Shown: positions 20,416-31,162, counted from the stretch's first letter. The stretch is 64,000 nt of DNA from Gammaproteobacteria bacterium (GCA_021772915.1 JAJFLB010000021.1:20117-84116), one strand, 5' to 3'. Translations and numbers: made by a program. The notes: generated from the letters alone by a model not told the origin.

Positions 20416-21383
20416 AGTCGCACCTCAAAAAACTACGCCGCAAGACCCGGGCCTGGCTCCGCCGGCATAGCTATAGTTTGTTCTCGAGCCTGGGTGTTCT
20501 TTTGCAGCACAAGGTGGGCACTCTGATGACTGTTTTGGTGCTGGGAATAGCCATGTTTTTGCCGTTGGGTCTGTATGTCACCCTGGAAAACCTGCAGGGC
20601 ATGAACTTGCGTCAGGAAGAGTGGAGTTCGGTTACGGTTTTTTTTAAGTCAGGCACAACTGAGACGCAGGTCAGGCAGGTTGCAAAACAACTTGAGGTAC
20701 GCTTGCATCCCCAATCCGTGCGTTTGATAAGCCCTGGCCAGGGCATGGTTGATTTTCGCGATGCATCGGGCTTCGGTGCATCACTTGACATGCTGGAAGA
20801 GAATCCATTGCCCTGGGTAATGCAGGTTAGCCCACCACCTGGGTCTACTGAGCAATTGGAAAGGCGTGTCGCTGAACTGGTTGCTTATCTGAACTCGGTT
20901 GACAGCGTTGAGTTGACCCAATTTGATTACAAGTGGTTGCAAAGACTTGGTCGTATGCTGGAGTTGGGCCGGGCAGTGGTTAGTGTCCTGATCCTGCTGT
21001 TTGGGCTTGCGGTCGTGGTCGTGGTTGGAAATACCATACGCCTTGACGTGAACTCGCGTGCCGAAGAAATCGAGATTCTTGCACTGGTTGGTGCCGGCAA
21101 CGCATTTGTGCGCCAGCCGTTCCTTTATTCGGGTTTGTGGTATGGCGTGATGGGTTGCCTGTTTGCCTTACTCCTGTTGAGTTTGTCATTGCTCTACCTG
21201 GGTCGTCCGCTGGGGCTACTGCTGGAAACCTACGGCACGGTTTTTAGTTTACGTGGTCTGGGGGGGTACAAAACGCTCTGGGTGCTTTTGGGTGGTGGCA
21301 TGTTGGGTTGGCTTGGCGCGTGGATTTCCGTGCAGCGTTATCTCCGGCTGCTGCGCGTAGGTGGTGTTCTGGGTCGAAAATAG
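20412..21383 (+). CDS. ftsX: Cell division protein FtsX
   Basis: Integral membrane partner of FtsE, 323 residues. A basic cytoplasmic N-terminus (KSHLKKLRRKTRAWLRRH) precedes TM1 near 35-55. A periplasmic domain of about 110 residues follows, then three further TM segments near 190-215, 235-265 and 285-310, the usual FtsX topology. The start is a TTG at 20412 embedded in the ftsE stop (TTGA), implying translational coupling; a later ATG would remove the basic N-terminal segment. Confidence 0.94.
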   Translation: MKSHLKKLRRKTRAWLRRHSYSLFSSLGVLLQHKVGTLMTVLVLGIAMFLPLGLYVTLENLQGMNLRQEEWSSVTVFFKSGTTETQVRQVAKQLEVRLHPQSVRLISPGQGMVDFRDASGFGASLDMLEENPLPWVMQVSPPPGSTEQLERRVAELVAYLNSVDSVELTQFDYKWLQRLGRMLELGRAVVSVLILLFGLAVVVVVGNTIRLDVNSRAEEIEILALVGAGNAFVRQPFLYSGLWYGVMGCLFALLLLSLSLLYLGRPLGLLLETYGTVFSLRGLGGYKTLWVLLGGGMLGWLGAWISVQRYLRLLRVGGVLGRK

Positions 21384-21595
21384 AGAGAGGTTGTTGTGGT
21401 TTCCAACCCCTGGCGGTGAAACATTTCAAGTTAATTGCTGTCTCAATTAGTAGCTAAACAATGATTGAGAAACAAACCAGACGGGGTGTATCCGGCGAGT
21501 TCTGATTATTCTCTTGTTTTGCGTTACAGCACTTATAAATGCTGAAAAACAGACAAGAAAATGCTACACTTGACCGCTTGCCCATAGGAGATTCC

Positions 21596-22462
21596 ATGAA
21601 CACGACGACACTTGTCCCCAGCCATTTGATGGTTCCTGCCGGCACCGGTAGTCTGGATGCTTATATCCAGGAGGTGAACAAAGTTCCCATGCTCACATTG
21701 GAAGAAGAGCGGGATCTGGCCCACCGGTACCTTGACGAAGGTGATTTGGACGCGGCACGACGTCTGGTATTGGCGCATCTGCGCTTCGTTGTACACGTGG
21801 CCAAAGGGTATGCCGGCTATGGTTTGCAGTTGGGTGATCTTATTCAAGAGGGCAATATCGGCCTGATGAAAGCTGTGAAGCGGTTTGACCCGTTGCGTGA
21901 AGTGCGTCTGGTGTCCTTTGCCGTGCATTGGATACGGGCGGAAATGCATGAGTTTATTCTGCGCAATTGGCGCATAGTCAAGGTGGCTACTACCAAGGCC
22001 CAGCGGAAGTTGTTTTTTAACTTGCGTAAATCCAAGAAACGGCTTGGCTGGCTCAATATGAAAGAAGTCAATATGGTCGCGGAGAAGCTGGGTGTAAAAC
22101 CGGAAGTCGTGCTGGAAATGGAATCGCGTCTTTCAGGCCAGGATGTAGGTTTCGATTTATCTTCCAGTTCAGATGATGATGACAGGCCATATGTGTCGCC
22201 GGCGGCTTACCTGGTTAGCGGTTCTGAAAGCCCGGAGCGTGAGCTTGAAGCCGCGGATATGGAGGAGTATCAGAACAATTTGCTCTACCAGGGTCTGGGT
22301 AAACTGGATGAACGCAGTCAGGACATTATTCGCAGTCGTTGGTTGTCTGACACCAAAGCCACCTTGCAGACGTTGGCAGACCGTTACGGCGTGTCGGCTG
22401 AACGTATCCGACAACTGGAAGTCAACGCCATGGGCAAGATCAGGGCAAGTATTAGCGCCTGA
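21596..22462 (+). CDS. rpoH: RNA polymerase heat-shock sigma factor (sigma-32)
   Basis: Directs transcription of chaperone and protease genes. The 288 residues show sigma region 2 ([39 protein letters not shown]), the RpoH box [10 protein letters not shown] at 136-145, which separates RpoH from RpoD/RpoS, and region 4 at the C-terminus ([20 protein letters not shown]). The ATG at 21596 follows AGGAG; an upstream in-frame ATG at 21539 is unlikely. It follows ftsEX, the order found across gammaproteobacteria. An acidic Ser/Asp run (SSSSDDDD) sits in the region 3 linker. Confidence 0.96.
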   Translation: MNTTTLVPSHLMVPAGTGSLDAYIQEVNKVPMLTLEEERDLAHRYLDEGDLDAARRLVLAHLRFVVHVAKGYAGYGLQLGDLIQEGNIGLMKAVKRFDPLREVRLVSFAVHWIRAEMHEFILRNWRIVKVATTKAQRKLFFNLRKSKKRLGWLNMKEVNMVAEKLGVKPEVVLEMESRLSGQDVGFDLSSSSDDDDRPYVSPAAYLVSGSESPERELEAADMEEYQNNLLYQGLGKLDERSQDIIRSRWLSDTKATLQTLADRYGVSAERIRQLEVNAMGKIRASISA

Positions 22463-22470
22463 GTTGCCAC

Positions 22471-22490
22471 CTAGTGTAGTGTCCTGTACT
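22471..22490. repeat. Element-end-like sequence after rpoH
   Basis: CTAGTGTAGTGTC, 8 bp downstream of the rpoH stop, resembles the first bases of the 14.7-kb inverted-repeat element (CTAGTGTACTGTC) with one mismatch. No partner end was found nearby. Confidence 0.4.
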
Positions 22491-22506
22491 AAACGGCGAT
22501 CAAGAC

Positions 22507-22540
22507 CAAAAGGTCTCCCTGGTGGAGGCCTTTTTCGTTT
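22507..22540 (+). terminator. Rho-independent terminator of rpoH
   Basis: AAGGTCTCC pairs with GGAGGCCTT (one G-U pair) around a short CTGGT loop and is followed by a T-rich tail (TTTTTCGTTT). It lies about 45 bp beyond the rpoH stop and just before the stop of the convergent metallo-hydrolase gene. Confidence 0.85.
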
Positions 22541-22546
22541 GAACCA

Positions 22547-23419
22547 CTACCTTTCCGCTTTTAATTCCGCTTTTGATCGTTGTTTTGGGGAGATCTTCCG
22601 TATTTCTCCTGGCTCGGTAAACAGATCGTAACCACGTAAATCGTGGGGTCGTTTCAAGGGGTCATCGGCTATGGATTTCGGCACGTGAACGCCTATGCTG
22701 TGACCGGGTTTCACACGCTTGCTCAGAACTTCCAGTCCAAAACGTGAATTGAAAAACCAGTAGGGAGGGAACGCCACATGTGGTTGGCGGATATCCCAAT
22801 ATTCTGCATCGCGGGCGAAATGAACGTCATTGGGGTCGGCATCGCCCATGTGCAGAACTGTGGTGGTTTGATTCAGGGTGACTCGCCAGGCAATATTTTC
22901 AACCTCGTTTCGCGTCGTTGGCCATCCCGAATGTGGTATCCGCACCGCTTCTATCAGTAAGCCTTCCAAATCCAGAGTTACAGGTTCGTCCCCATAGGCT
23001 AACTCGACAGTGGTCACCCGCTTCAAAATGCTCTTGTTTTCGATGCCGGTTATGGCCTGCAAACCCGTTACCGCCTGAGATGGCGCATACAAATGTACCC
23101 CCGGTTGTGCTACCAGCAAACGCAAGATATCCTCTGGTGAGAAATGGTCGCCGTGATAATGACTGATGAACACGGCATCGATACCGTCCCAGGGCGGCGT
23201 ATTGGCAAAGAGTGCTGCTTTAATTGCCTTTGGCGGTAACTCGTAATGACCGTAGCTATTGCGAAACAGGGGATCAAATAGAACTTTCATGTCCTCTTGT
23301 GTCACCATCAATCCCGCGTTGGCCACGTAGTTGACACTGACGGTGGGTATAAGTGCTGGCGATTGGCCGAAAGTATTGACTACAGCACATAGCGATAGCA
23401 ATGACAGCCATTTCCTCAT
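22547..23419 (-). CDS. Exported metallo-beta-lactamase-fold hydrolase
   Basis: The 290-residue protein starts with a likely signal peptide (MRKWLSLLSLCAVVNTFGQS). The MBL metal-binding signature HYHGDHF sits near residue 88, with a second-site His in PHSGW near 163 and Asp in MGDAD near 195. This supports a dinuclear zinc hydrolase of the UlaG/RomA-like MBL branch located in the periplasm. The substrate cannot be read from sequence. It follows gcvP on the same strand after 83 bp, but no functional link is evident. Confidence 0.85.
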   Translation of the reverse strand: MRKWLSLLSLCAVVNTFGQSPALIPTVSVNYVANAGLMVTQEDMKVLFDPLFRNSYGHYELPPKAIKAALFANTPPWDGIDAVFISHYHGDHFSPEDILRLLVAQPGVHLYAPSQAVTGLQAITGIENKSILKRVTTVELAYGDEPVTLDLEGLLIEAVRIPHSGWPTTRNEVENIAWRVTLNQTTTVLHMGDADPNDVHFARDAEYWDIRQPHVAFPPYWFFNSRFGLEVLSKRVKPGHSIGVHVPKSIADDPLKRPHDLRGYDLFTEPGEIRKISPKQRSKAELKAER

Positions 23420-23501
23420 TGGTTAATGCCTTGAAGGTGGGACGTTAATAGGAGCATGCTGGCAGGTGCGGCCAGCTCGCTTGTCACTCCTCAGGCTCCA
23501 G

Positions 23502-26414
23502 TCACTGTTTCGGTAAGGGGGGGCATTTGCAGACCAAATTTCTGTCCCCATAAACGTTATCCACGCGGCTGACCACTGGCCAGAACTTACTCTGCCATTG
23601 CTGGCTGGACGGAAATGCCCCAGTTTCTCGGCTATACGGGTGGCTCCACTCTTCAACCAGGTCACGTTGGATGTGCGGTGCATTAACCAGGGGATTGTCC
23701 TGTTTGTCCAATTCATTGGCTTCGATGGCAGAAATTTCGGCACGGATGGCCAGCATGGCGTTGCAGAACCGATCCAGCTCGTAAAGTGACTCACTTTCCG
23801 TGGGTTCAATCATCAGGGTGCCTGGGACCGGAAAAGATACGGTTGGCGCATGGAAGCCGTAATCCATCAGCCGTTTTGCCACGTCCTCGTCACTGATTCC
23901 GCTTGACTGCCTGAACGGGCGCAAATCGACGATGCACTCATGCGCTACCCGTCCGTTAAGTCCGGTGTAGAGTACGGGAAAGGCCGCAGCCAGCCGATGT
24001 GCAACGTAATTTGCGTTGAGTATGGCCACCTGCGTCGCCTTCTTCATACCATCCCGTCCGAGCATGGAGATATAGGCCCAGGTAATGGGCAAAATACCCG
24101 CACTGCCCCACGGTGCGGCGGCTATTGCTCCGTTGGAAGCATGCTGACCGGGGATTTTGACCACCTTGTGGCCTGGCAGAAACGGGGCGAGGTGTGCTCC
24201 TGTGCAGATGGGACCTATGCCAGGACCTCCACCGCCGTGTGGAATGCAAAAAGTTTTGTGTAAATTCAGGTGCGAGACATCGGCACCAAACTTGCCGGGA
24301 GCCGCACAGCCTACCAGGGCGTTGAGGTTGGCGCCGTCAAGATAAACCTGGCCGCCATGTTGGTGTACGATCTCGCATAGTCTGGTGATTTGCTGCTCAA
24401 ACACGCCGTGAGTCGAAGGATAGGTAATCATCATGGCTGACAGATTGTCGGCATGTTGCTCTGCTTTTAATTGTAAGTCTTCAATGTCCACATTGCCGCT
24501 ATCATCACAGGCGATGGTGACGATTTCCATGCCCACCATTGCCGCGCTGGCCGGGTTGGTTCCGTGTGCCGAGGATGGTATCAGGCAAATGTTACGATGC
24601 GATTCATGGCGTGACCCATGCCAGGCCTTAATCGCCAGCAATCCTGCGTATTCACCCTGTGAGCCGGCATTGGGTTGCAATGAAACTGCAGCGTATCCAG
24701 TACAGGCAATCAGCATTTCCTCGAGCTCACGAAATAACCGTTGATAACCTCTTGCCTGGTCGGCAGGTACAAATGGGTGGAGGTCTGAAAACTCGGGCCA
24801 GGTTATGGGTAGCATTTCGGTGCTTGCATTCAGTTTCATGGTGCATGAGCCGAGAGATATCATGGCGTGGGTCAAGGAGAGATCCTTGTTCTCCAGACGC
24901 TTGATGTATCGAAGCATCTCTGTCTCTGCGTGGTAGCGATTAAATACCGGATGTTGTAGAAAACTGCTTTGTCGCTGTAGTCGGTCGGGCAGGGGTGTAA
25001 AAATGCTGCCCATTTTCTCATCGACAGAGACAAAGTCCTCGACCTCAGCTCCTTCGGCAAATACATTCCACAGCTCAATAACGTGCTCACGGGTGGTTCT
25101 CTCATTAATACTGATACCGACCCCCCCATGCCCTCTAAACAGATTTATGCCAGCGTCCTGCGCCCCGGTGCAGATACGCTCCGCATCTTCATCCGGCAAT
25201 TCAATTGTGATGGTGTCGAACCAGGCCGTATTGGCAGGCTGAAAACCCAGCGGCTTGAGACCCTCAGCCAAAATGCTTGTCAGCCTGTGTACACGTCGGG
25301 CTATGCGTTGCAAGCCGACAGGACCATGATAAACAGCATACATACCGGCCATAACCGCGAGCAATGCCTGCGAAGTGCAGATATTGCTGGTGGCGTTGTC
25401 GCGGCGAATGTGCTGCTCTCTGGTTTGCAAGGCCATACGCAATGCAGCTTGTCCGTGGCGGTCCCTGGAGACACCGATAATGCGGCCAGGAACCGAGCGC
25501 TTAAAGCTCTCCCGGGTGGCGAAAAATGCCGCATGAGGCCCGCCGTAACCCAGGGGGATACCGAACCGCTGTGCCGAGCCAACGACTATATCCGCATCCA
25601 TCTCTCCCGGAGGGGTTAGCAGAACCAGGCTCATTAAATCTGCCACTACTACTGCCAGTGCACCCCCTTCATGTGCTGCTTCTATTGCGGGGGTAAGTTG
25701 ATTCACCTCCCCGTTGGCAGCGGTGTATTGCAACAACACTCCGAAGAACTCACCGTGGTCTATGGGTTGGGTGGGGTCGGCTGTGACCACTTCAAAACCA
25801 AAATGTTCAGCCCGTGTCTGCAACACATCCAACACCTGAGGTAACACACAATCGTCAACCAGAAATCGCATGCTTCTGGATTTCCGGTTAACACGTTTGC
25901 ACATGGCCATGGCTTCTGCTGCCGCTGTAGCTTCATCGAGCAAAGAGGCATTGGACAATTCCATCCCGGTCAGGTCGCATATCATATGCTGGTAGTTCAG
26001 CATTGCTTCCAGCCGCCCCTGTGAGATTTCAGCCTGGTAGGGTGTGTAGGCCGTGTACCAGCCAGGATTTTCCAAAACATTGCGCAGAATGACCGGGGGT
26101 GTGATTGTGTCGTGATAACCCATGCCAATCATGCTGTGTTTCAGGACATTAAGACTGGCCATCTCACGCAAGCTGCCCAGGGTTGTGATTTCATTTCTTG
26201 CCCCCGGAAGCTCCAGTGGTTCATTGCTGCGTATGGTCGATGGCAAGGTGCTTTCGATCAATGCGTCCAGTGACTCAGTTTCCAGCGTGTCGAGCATATG
26301 GTTGATCTGAGCGTCACTCGGGCCGATGTGACGACGGACAAATTCCGCATGGTCTTCCAGTTCCGTCAAGGGGGAATCAGCAACGACTCCGGGGTGGTTG
26401 AACTTATTCGGCAT
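23502..26414 (-). CDS. gcvP: Glycine dehydrogenase (decarboxylating), P-protein
   Basis: PLP enzyme of the glycine cleavage system: decarboxylates glycine and passes the aminomethyl group to lipoyl GcvH. The 970 residues form the single-chain type, with two fused aspartate-aminotransferase-like halves. The PLP Lys is in [17 protein letters not shown] in the C-terminal half. [11 protein letters not shown] and [10 protein letters not shown] are also visible. Length is canonical. The ATG at 26414 follows GGGAG. No gcvT or gcvH lies nearby; they must be elsewhere. Confidence 0.97.
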   Translation of the reverse strand: MPNKFNHPGVVADSPLTELEDHAEFVRRHIGPSDAQINHMLDTLETESLDALIESTLPSTIRSNEPLELPGARNEITTLGSLREMASLNVLKHSMIGMGYHDTITPPVILRNVLENPGWYTAYTPYQAEISQGRLEAMLNYQHMICDLTGMELSNASLLDEATAAAEAMAMCKRVNRKSRSMRFLVDDCVLPQVLDVLQTRAEHFGFEVVTADPTQPIDHGEFFGVLLQYTAANGEVNQLTPAIEAAHEGGALAVVVADLMSLVLLTPPGEMDADIVVGSAQRFGIPLGYGGPHAAFFATRESFKRSVPGRIIGVSRDRHGQAALRMALQTREQHIRRDNATSNICTSQALLAVMAGMYAVYHGPVGLQRIARRVHRLTSILAEGLKPLGFQPANTAWFDTITIELPDEDAERICTGAQDAGINLFRGHGGVGISINERTTREHVIELWNVFAEGAEVEDFVSVDEKMGSIFTPLPDRLQRQSSFLQHPVFNRYHAETEMLRYIKRLENKDLSLTHAMISLGSCTMKLNASTEMLPITWPEFSDLHPFVPADQARGYQRLFRELEEMLIACTGYAAVSLQPNAGSQGEYAGLLAIKAWHGSRHESHRNICLIPSSAHGTNPASAAMVGMEIVTIACDDSGNVDIEDLQLKAEQHADNLSAMMITYPSTHGVFEQQITRLCEIVHQHGGQVYLDGANLNALVGCAAPGKFGADVSHLNLHKTFCIPHGGGGPGIGPICTGAHLAPFLPGHKVVKIPGQHASNGAIAAAPWGSAGILPITWAYISMLGRDGMKKATQVAILNANYVAHRLAAAFPVLYTGLNGRVAHECIVDLRPFRQSSGISDEDVAKRLMDYGFHAPTVSFPVPGTLMIEPTESESLYELDRFCNAMLAIRAEISAIEANELDKQDNPLVNAPHIQRDLVEEWSHPYSRETGAFPSSQQWQSKFWPVVSRVDNVYGDRNLVCKCPPLPKQ

Positions 26415-26499
26415 GGTAAAACTCCCAGGACCCCGGTGTAATACATCGAGTGGATTGCACGCTCACCCCCCCCTTTTGATTATTTACGGCCGGGCGCAC

Positions 26500-27378
26500 T
26501 TAAAGGAGTCCCAGAGTGATGAGGTAGTGGTCGACCAACAAGAACATAAACAGAACCATCAGATAGGTGATTGAGAAGGCGAAGGTGTGCATCGGCAGCA
26601 GCACGTCTTTACTTTTCATCATGCGCAAGGCGTACCTCAAAAAGCCTACATTGAGCACAGTGACCCCCGCGAAGTAGATCAGGCCGCTCATGCCTGTGAG
26701 ATAGGGCAGCGTGGTGACGATGATCAGCAAAATCGTGTAAAGGAGGATCTGTAAACGGGTGAACGCTACACCGTGCGTTACAGGCAGCATGGGGATGTCC
26801 ACTGACGCATACTCATCTTTTCGGTAAATCGCCAAGGCCCAGAAATGCGGTGGGGTCCAGACGAATATTATCAGGAACAGCAACAGTGCTTGCGGGTCCA
26901 GACTGCCGGTGACGGCGGTCCAACCGAGGACCGGCGGCGCTGCTCCTGCGGCACCACCAATCACTATATTTTGCGGGGTTGCGCGCTTCAGCCAGGCGGT
27001 GTAAATGATGGCATAGCCAATCAGGGATAGAAACGTCAGTATCGCGGTGAGCGAATTAACCCAGACAATCAGTATGGCCATTGCAATCGAACCCAGTGAC
27101 ATGGCAAATAGCAATACGCCGGGTCCCTGTAACTGTCCGCTGGCCAGTGGACGGTGTTTTGTGCGTGACATACCTGCGTCGATGCGTCTGTCCAGCAGAT
27201 GGTTGACGGCGGCTGCAGAGGATGCCGCCAGTCCAATTCCCAAAGTACCTGCCAAGAGGGCGCTTGCTGGAGGCCATCCGGGTACGGCCATGAACATGCC
27301 TACAATCGCCGTAAAGACGATCAGTGCCACCACGCGTGGTTTGCATAGCTCCAGATATTGGTAATAGGTATCTGACAC
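26500..27378 (-). CDS. ctaB: Protoheme IX farnesyltransferase (heme O synthase)
   Basis: UbiA-family prenyltransferase that adds farnesyl to heme B, giving heme O. The 292 residues have multiple TM helices and the Asp-rich motif [19 protein letters not shown] near 58-76, plus the second conserved loop [17 protein letters not shown]. The start appears to be GTG at 27378 ([17 protein letters not shown]). It lies 23 bp after ctaA, so the two probably share an mRNA. Also called cyoE in enterics; ctaB is used because of the ctaA neighbour. Confidence 0.94.
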   Translation of the reverse strand: MSDTYYQYLELCKPRVVALIVFTAIVGMFMAVPGWPPASALLAGTLGIGLAASSAAAVNHLLDRRIDAGMSRTKHRPLASGQLQGPGVLLFAMSLGSIAMAILIVWVNSLTAILTFLSLIGYAIIYTAWLKRATPQNIVIGGAAGAAPPVLGWTAVTGSLDPQALLLFLIIFVWTPPHFWALAIYRKDEYASVDIPMLPVTHGVAFTRLQILLYTILLIIVTTLPYLTGMSGLIYFAGVTVLNVGFLRYALRMMKSKDVLLPMHTFAFSITYLMVLFMFLLVDHYLITLGLL

Positions 27379-27401
27379 GTTTTTTCAGCCTGGATGCTTC
27401 A

Positions 27402-28397
27402 CTATTGGTACCTGTGATCGGAAGCTTTGCTGAGCAAACCCAGCATCGTGGCCAACAACAATGTGGCACCGGCGTTGTGGGCGGTTGCGACCCAGAGCGG
27501 TAAGACCCATGCAATATTCAACACACCCAGGGTGAATTGTGCGATCAGCAATGTCATCAGTAACCTTCCACCGGCCCGTAGTTGGGGAACTCTGAGTAAC
27601 CGTAAGGCCAGGCTTGCCAGTACCAGCAGGGTTACAATGGCACCAATCCTGTGTGCCAGGTGCACGGCAATTCGTGCCGGGCGGTCCAAAAGTCCGCCTT
27701 CATAGTTTACGCCGACTTCACGCCACAATACGAAGCCCTCACGAAAACTGGTTTCAGGCCACCATTGTCCAGTACACAATGGAATGTCCGGGCAAGCGAG
27801 CGCTGCGTAGTTGGCGCTGGTCCACCCACCCAACGCAATTTGCAGCCCCAACACAACAATACCCGTGATAATCCCTGCACGTACTCGCCTGACTCTCATG
27901 TCCGGCCGTCCAGCTGGTTGGCGTCGACTTGAATACACAAGCCACAGCAGCAGTGAAAAGCTGGTAAGCCCGCCCAATAGATGGGCCATTACGATGATGG
28001 GTTTTAGCTTAAGTGTGACCGTCCACATACCCAGTAAGGCCTGCAAAATGATCAGAGCAGCCAGTGCTGTTGTCAGCAGTCTGAAATAGCTGCTGGGCTG
28101 CGGGTCGCGCCAGGCTTTCAGGGTCAGTGTGAACACCAGCAACATCAGGATTCCAGCCAGATAGCGGTGTACCATTTCCTTCCACGCTTTGGTGGACTCA
28201 AATGGACGCTCCGGAAATGCCTGGTTGGCCGTTACTACTTCCTGTGCCGCTGCAGGCCAGGTGAGTTGACCATAACAACCAGGCCAGTCGGGGCAACCCA
28301 GTCCCGCGTGGGACAGTCTGACCCAGGCACCCAGTACGATGACGCAAAATGCCACAATTGCAGCAATCATGGCTAGTCTGTGAAAGGTCTGGTTCAC
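27402..28397 (-). CDS. ctaA: Heme A synthase
   Basis: Oxidises the C8 methyl of heme O to make heme A for aa3-type oxidases; inner membrane. About eight TM helices are visible, with LGAWVRLSHAGLGCPDWPGCYG (two Cys) near residues 20-40, HRYLAGI, HLLGG and, further on, HLAHRIGA heme-ligand His motifs. The frame is open to a TTG at 28484. I place the start at the GTG at 28397 because AGCAGGAG lies 8 bp upstream and only this start puts the N-terminus next to TM1; an ATG at 28421 is the alternative. It sits behind a truncated coxB. Confidence 0.9.
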   Translation of the reverse strand: MNQTFHRLAMIAAIVAFCVIVLGAWVRLSHAGLGCPDWPGCYGQLTWPAAAQEVVTANQAFPERPFESTKAWKEMVHRYLAGILMLLVFTLTLKAWRDPQPSSYFRLLTTALAALIILQALLGMWTVTLKLKPIIVMAHLLGGLTSFSLLLWLVYSSRRQPAGRPDMRVRRVRAGIITGIVVLGLQIALGGWTSANYAALACPDIPLCTGQWWPETSFREGFVLWREVGVNYEGGLLDRPARIAVHLAHRIGAIVTLLVLASLALRLLRVPQLRAGGRLLMTLLIAQFTLGVLNIAWVLPLWVATAHNAGATLLLATMLGLLSKASDHRYQ

Positions 28398-28520
28398 GGC
28401 GAGTTCTCCTGCTTGGACCATTTCAACAAATGTCTGAGGTTCTTGTGAAGGAGTTTCTGACTCATTCGTTGATGAGTGTTTCAATCCTGAACATTTTACA
28501 TCTTATTTCAGTCTTTCTCG

Positions 28521-28937
28521 CTAGTCTCCGGGCAACAACTTGACGTTTGCCACTGGCAATTGTGGTGGCGTATTTTGCAAAAGCAATAATTCGGTTGTTG
28601 CTGGAAGCGCCATGCCAACCAGTATCAGAATAGGTACCAGCGCCCAGATGATCTCTACAAGGACTGAATGGTTGAATTTCACAACCCGGTGACGATCCAT
28701 CTTGCGGTGCAGAACAATGGACGCCAGCATCGCCGCAATGACACCCATGCCGATGGTTACGCAAATCCACAAAATGATGGTTTGCAGGCCATATACATCA
28801 GTGCCCGGTGACGTTGCGCCCTGTGAAATTTGGGATGGGCCGGTTGCCAGTTCCGGTGCTGCAAACAGCAGCCACGTGGCTGCCCCCAAAGCTGCCAGTA
28901 TGGCAAGACCTACAATGACCGTATTTTCTTTTTTCAT
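28521..28937 (-). pseudogene. coxB: Cytochrome c oxidase subunit II, N-terminal remnant (no CuA domain)
   Basis: The 138 residues carry the two-TM hairpin typical of CoxB: a leader-like N-terminus, then DVYGLQTIILWICVTIGMG, a linker with FNHSVLVEIIWALVPILIL, and GMALPATTELLL. Normal subunit II continues for another 120 or more residues with the cupredoxin CuA site (His, Cys-x3-Cys, His, Met). Here a stop follows after NVKLLPGD. Only 123 bp separate it from ctaA, and no CuA sequence is present in any frame. The coxA, ctaG, coxC and surf1 genes usually found between coxB and ctaA are also missing. The likeliest cause is a deletion. The start codon (ATG at 28937) and frame are intact, so a short membrane protein may still be made. 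Confidence 0.75.
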
Positions 28938-29515
28938 CAAAACCTGGGCTTCAAGATTTCGTCACAGTGTTAAGTGCCATGCACCACCAAAGCAATTTAC
29001 CGACATTTCCCCCCCCCATTTTCAGGTGGCTTTTGCGGACCTTACGTTATAAGGTTGACAGTAAACCAGTGGTAACAAAGAATTTCCTGAACCTTGATCA
29101 ATAAGGGTCAAACCTTAACAGGCAATTGTAACTTTCCTGCCGTTGTGTGGGCAAGGGCTAGTGCTCCGTCCATGTGATAACTGCGAGTTCAGCGAGTTGG
29201 GAAGTGGTTGACCGTAGGGTTGCAGCACGCAGGTAATGGCCCGGTCCTTACCAAGTGATGCAACCAGACACTGTGCCAGCAGTGGAGTTTGTACCCACAA
29301 ACCTGAGACCGGCTCGATCCTTTGGGATACGGTACCTGGTGGTGGTACATTGGTTGACTAAACTTTAATTCTAAGGTCAGGTCACAGTTCTGCAAAGTCG
29401 CGTTAAAAATCTGGAGACATGTGGGTGAATAAAGTATGGAAGTCGGGAAGACAATGCCGCTAATCTGGCAATCTGGTAGGTCTTGCCAGAAGCCGGGGCG
29501 CCAGGAGTCTGACAC
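28938..29515. other. Non-coding region between cox remnant and gspA-like gene
   Basis: No convincing gene is seen in 578 bp. It contains a run of nine C (29009-29017) about 70 bp upstream of the coxB remnant. At 29045-29068 lies a stretch, CGTTATAAGG followed by TTGACAGTA, that resembles the inner end of the 14.7-kb inverted-repeat element with a few changes. GGAG lies 8 bp before the GTG start of the downstream gene. Divergent promoters for both flanking genes must be here. Confidence 0.5.
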
Positions 29516-31162
29516 GTGTACCTGAGCTATTTTGGCCTCAATGAAGCGCCTTTTTCGATCACGCCTGATCCTGCCTTCGTCTACCTGAGTCCGCGTCACC
29601 GGGATGCGCTTGCACATCTGCTCTACGGCATAGGCAAAGGTGGCAGTGGAGGTTTTGTCCAACTCACAGGTGAAGTGGGCACCGGCAAAACCACCTTGTG
29701 CAGGTGTCTGCTGGAGCAGATTCCGGAAGACACGCAAATTGCTCTGCTGCTTAACCCGTTGGTAACACCAAGTGAACTGCTGGCAGCGATCTCCGAGGAG
29801 CTGGGAATTGATATCAGTGACTCGCACGGTAGCAATCGTTTACTGGTCAACGGGCTGAATGGTTACTTGCTTGCGGCTCACGGGCGCGGTGAGCACGTAG
29901 TCGTGGTGATTGACGAAGCACAAAACCTGAGTCCGGAAGCGCTGGAGCAAGTCAGGTTGTTAACCAATCTTGAAACCAGCAAAGAAAAACTGCTGCAAAT
30001 CATTTTGTTGGGTCAGCCCGAGCTGAGGGAACTGCTGCAGCGTACCAACCTGCGCCAGTTGGCGCAGCGAATTACTGCCCGTTATCATTTGAGCCCGCTT
30101 GGGTGGCGGGATACACACCTGTATGTTCGTCACCGTATGAGGATCGCAGGGGCACAAAGCAATCCTTTTCAACGTCGTGCCATGAATGCGCTCTATTATC
30201 GTTCGCAGGGCATACCGAGGCTGATCAATATTATTGCCGACCGGGCGCTGGTTGCGGCGTTTGCAAAGGAACGTAGCCAAGTAACGGCTGCGATGGTGAA
30301 CGCGGCCGCCAATGAAGTGCAGTTGGGTGAACGTCGGGTACAACGAGTACGTTGGCCCTGGCTGGCGGGTGCCACGGTCATCACGGTCATTCTCGCTTTG
30401 ATGGTTGTTAAGTTCACGGGTGTGGGTTTTTCCACGGATTTGGTGAGCCCGCCATCGGAAGTTGCCGTTGCTCAGGCCGTGGTTCAGGAGCCTGTGCCAA
30501 AGCCGGCGACAGGACAGGCAGACCAGATACTGGTGGCTGGCAGCGCAGTTGCTCAGGGAATAAATACGCAGCTGGATTCCAGCTGGCTCGACGACCACCA
30601 GCAGGACATCTGGCAGGGTCTGGCGGATGTCTGGCACGACAGCGAGTCCGCCCTGGCAATACAACAAGCATGTGTTGACAATAAGCTGAGTCATTATGTT
30701 TGTTTGCACGATTTGGGGAGTTGGTCGAAAATTAAGCGGCTGGGATTACCGGTAGTACTTGTCCTGCACGGGAGTAATCTCGCCAATCTGCTATTGCTGG
30801 GTATTGATGATGAAAGGCTATTGGTAGGGGTTGGCGAGAGGGCGTTGACGGTATCGCGCGTCGTGGTAGATTCAATGTGGTTGGGGGCCTATTTTGTGGC
30901 GTGGCCACAAGCACCCGGCTGGCCTGTTCGAGTTCGGTTGGGTGACGACGGCCCCGCGGTGGCGACAATTATGGAAATGGCGGCTCGCGTTGATATGCCT
31001 TACCATGGAGGCACGGCATTTGATGCTGATTTTGAACGCTGGCTAAAAAGTTTTCAGCTTAGAAATGGCCTGGAGGCGGACGGTATTGTTGGCCGCTTCA
31101 CACTGCTTCATTTGATGACTGCGTCAATTGAAGATCCACGACTGTTACAGACCTGGGAGTAG
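29516..31162 (+). CDS. ExeA/GspA-like AAA ATPase with peptidoglycan-binding domain
   Basis: 548-residue membrane ATPase of the GspA/ExeA family, which helps place the type II secretion secretin through the peptidoglycan. It begins MYLSYFGLNEAPFSITPDP, the family's usual N-terminus, with Walker A GEVGTGKTT near 48 and Walker B VVVVIDEAQNL near 130. One TM segment (AGATVITVILALMVV) lies near 285, followed by a periplasmic region and a C-terminal peptidoglycan-binding repeat (FQLRNGLEADGIVGRFTLLHLM). The start is GTG at 29516 after GGAG. The gspB-like gene follows after 6 bp. No other gsp/exe gene is in the window, and related ATPases occur in MSHA pilus systems (MshM). Confidence 0.87.
   Translation: MYLSYFGLNEAPFSITPDPAFVYLSPRHRDALAHLLYGIGKGGSGGFVQLTGEVGTGKTTLCRCLLEQIPEDTQIALLLNPLVTPSELLAAISEELGIDISDSHGSNRLLVNGLNGYLLAAHGRGEHVVVVIDEAQNLSPEALEQVRLLTNLETSKEKLLQIILLGQPELRELLQRTNLRQLAQRITARYHLSPLGWRDTHLYVRHRMRIAGAQSNPFQRRAMNALYYRSQGIPRLINIIADRALVAAFAKERSQVTAAMVNAAANEVQLGERRVQRVRWPWLAGATVITVILALMVVKFTGVGFSTDLVSPPSEVAVAQAVVQEPVPKPATGQADQILVAGSAVAQGINTQLDSSWLDDHQQDIWQGLADVWHDSESALAIQQACVDNKLSHYVCLHDLGSWSKIKRLGLPVVLVLHGSNLANLLLLGIDDERLLVGVGERALTVSRVVVDSMWLGAYFVAWPQAPGWPVRVRLGDDGPAVATIMEMAARVDMPYHGGTAFDADFERWLKSFQLRNGLEADGIVGRFTLLHLMTASIEDPRLLQTWE

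Noticed and set aside
28398..28520. A frameshift hiding the CuA domain of coxB.
   Set aside because: Only 123 bp lie between the stub and ctaA, far too few for the missing domain, and no frame shows the Cys-x3-Cys site. A deletion explains it better.
29960..30709. A 249-codon minus-strand frame opposite the ExeA-like ATPase gene.
   Set aside because: The plus-strand frame has full family motifs. The antisense frame has no motif and an implausible composition, so it is a shadow.
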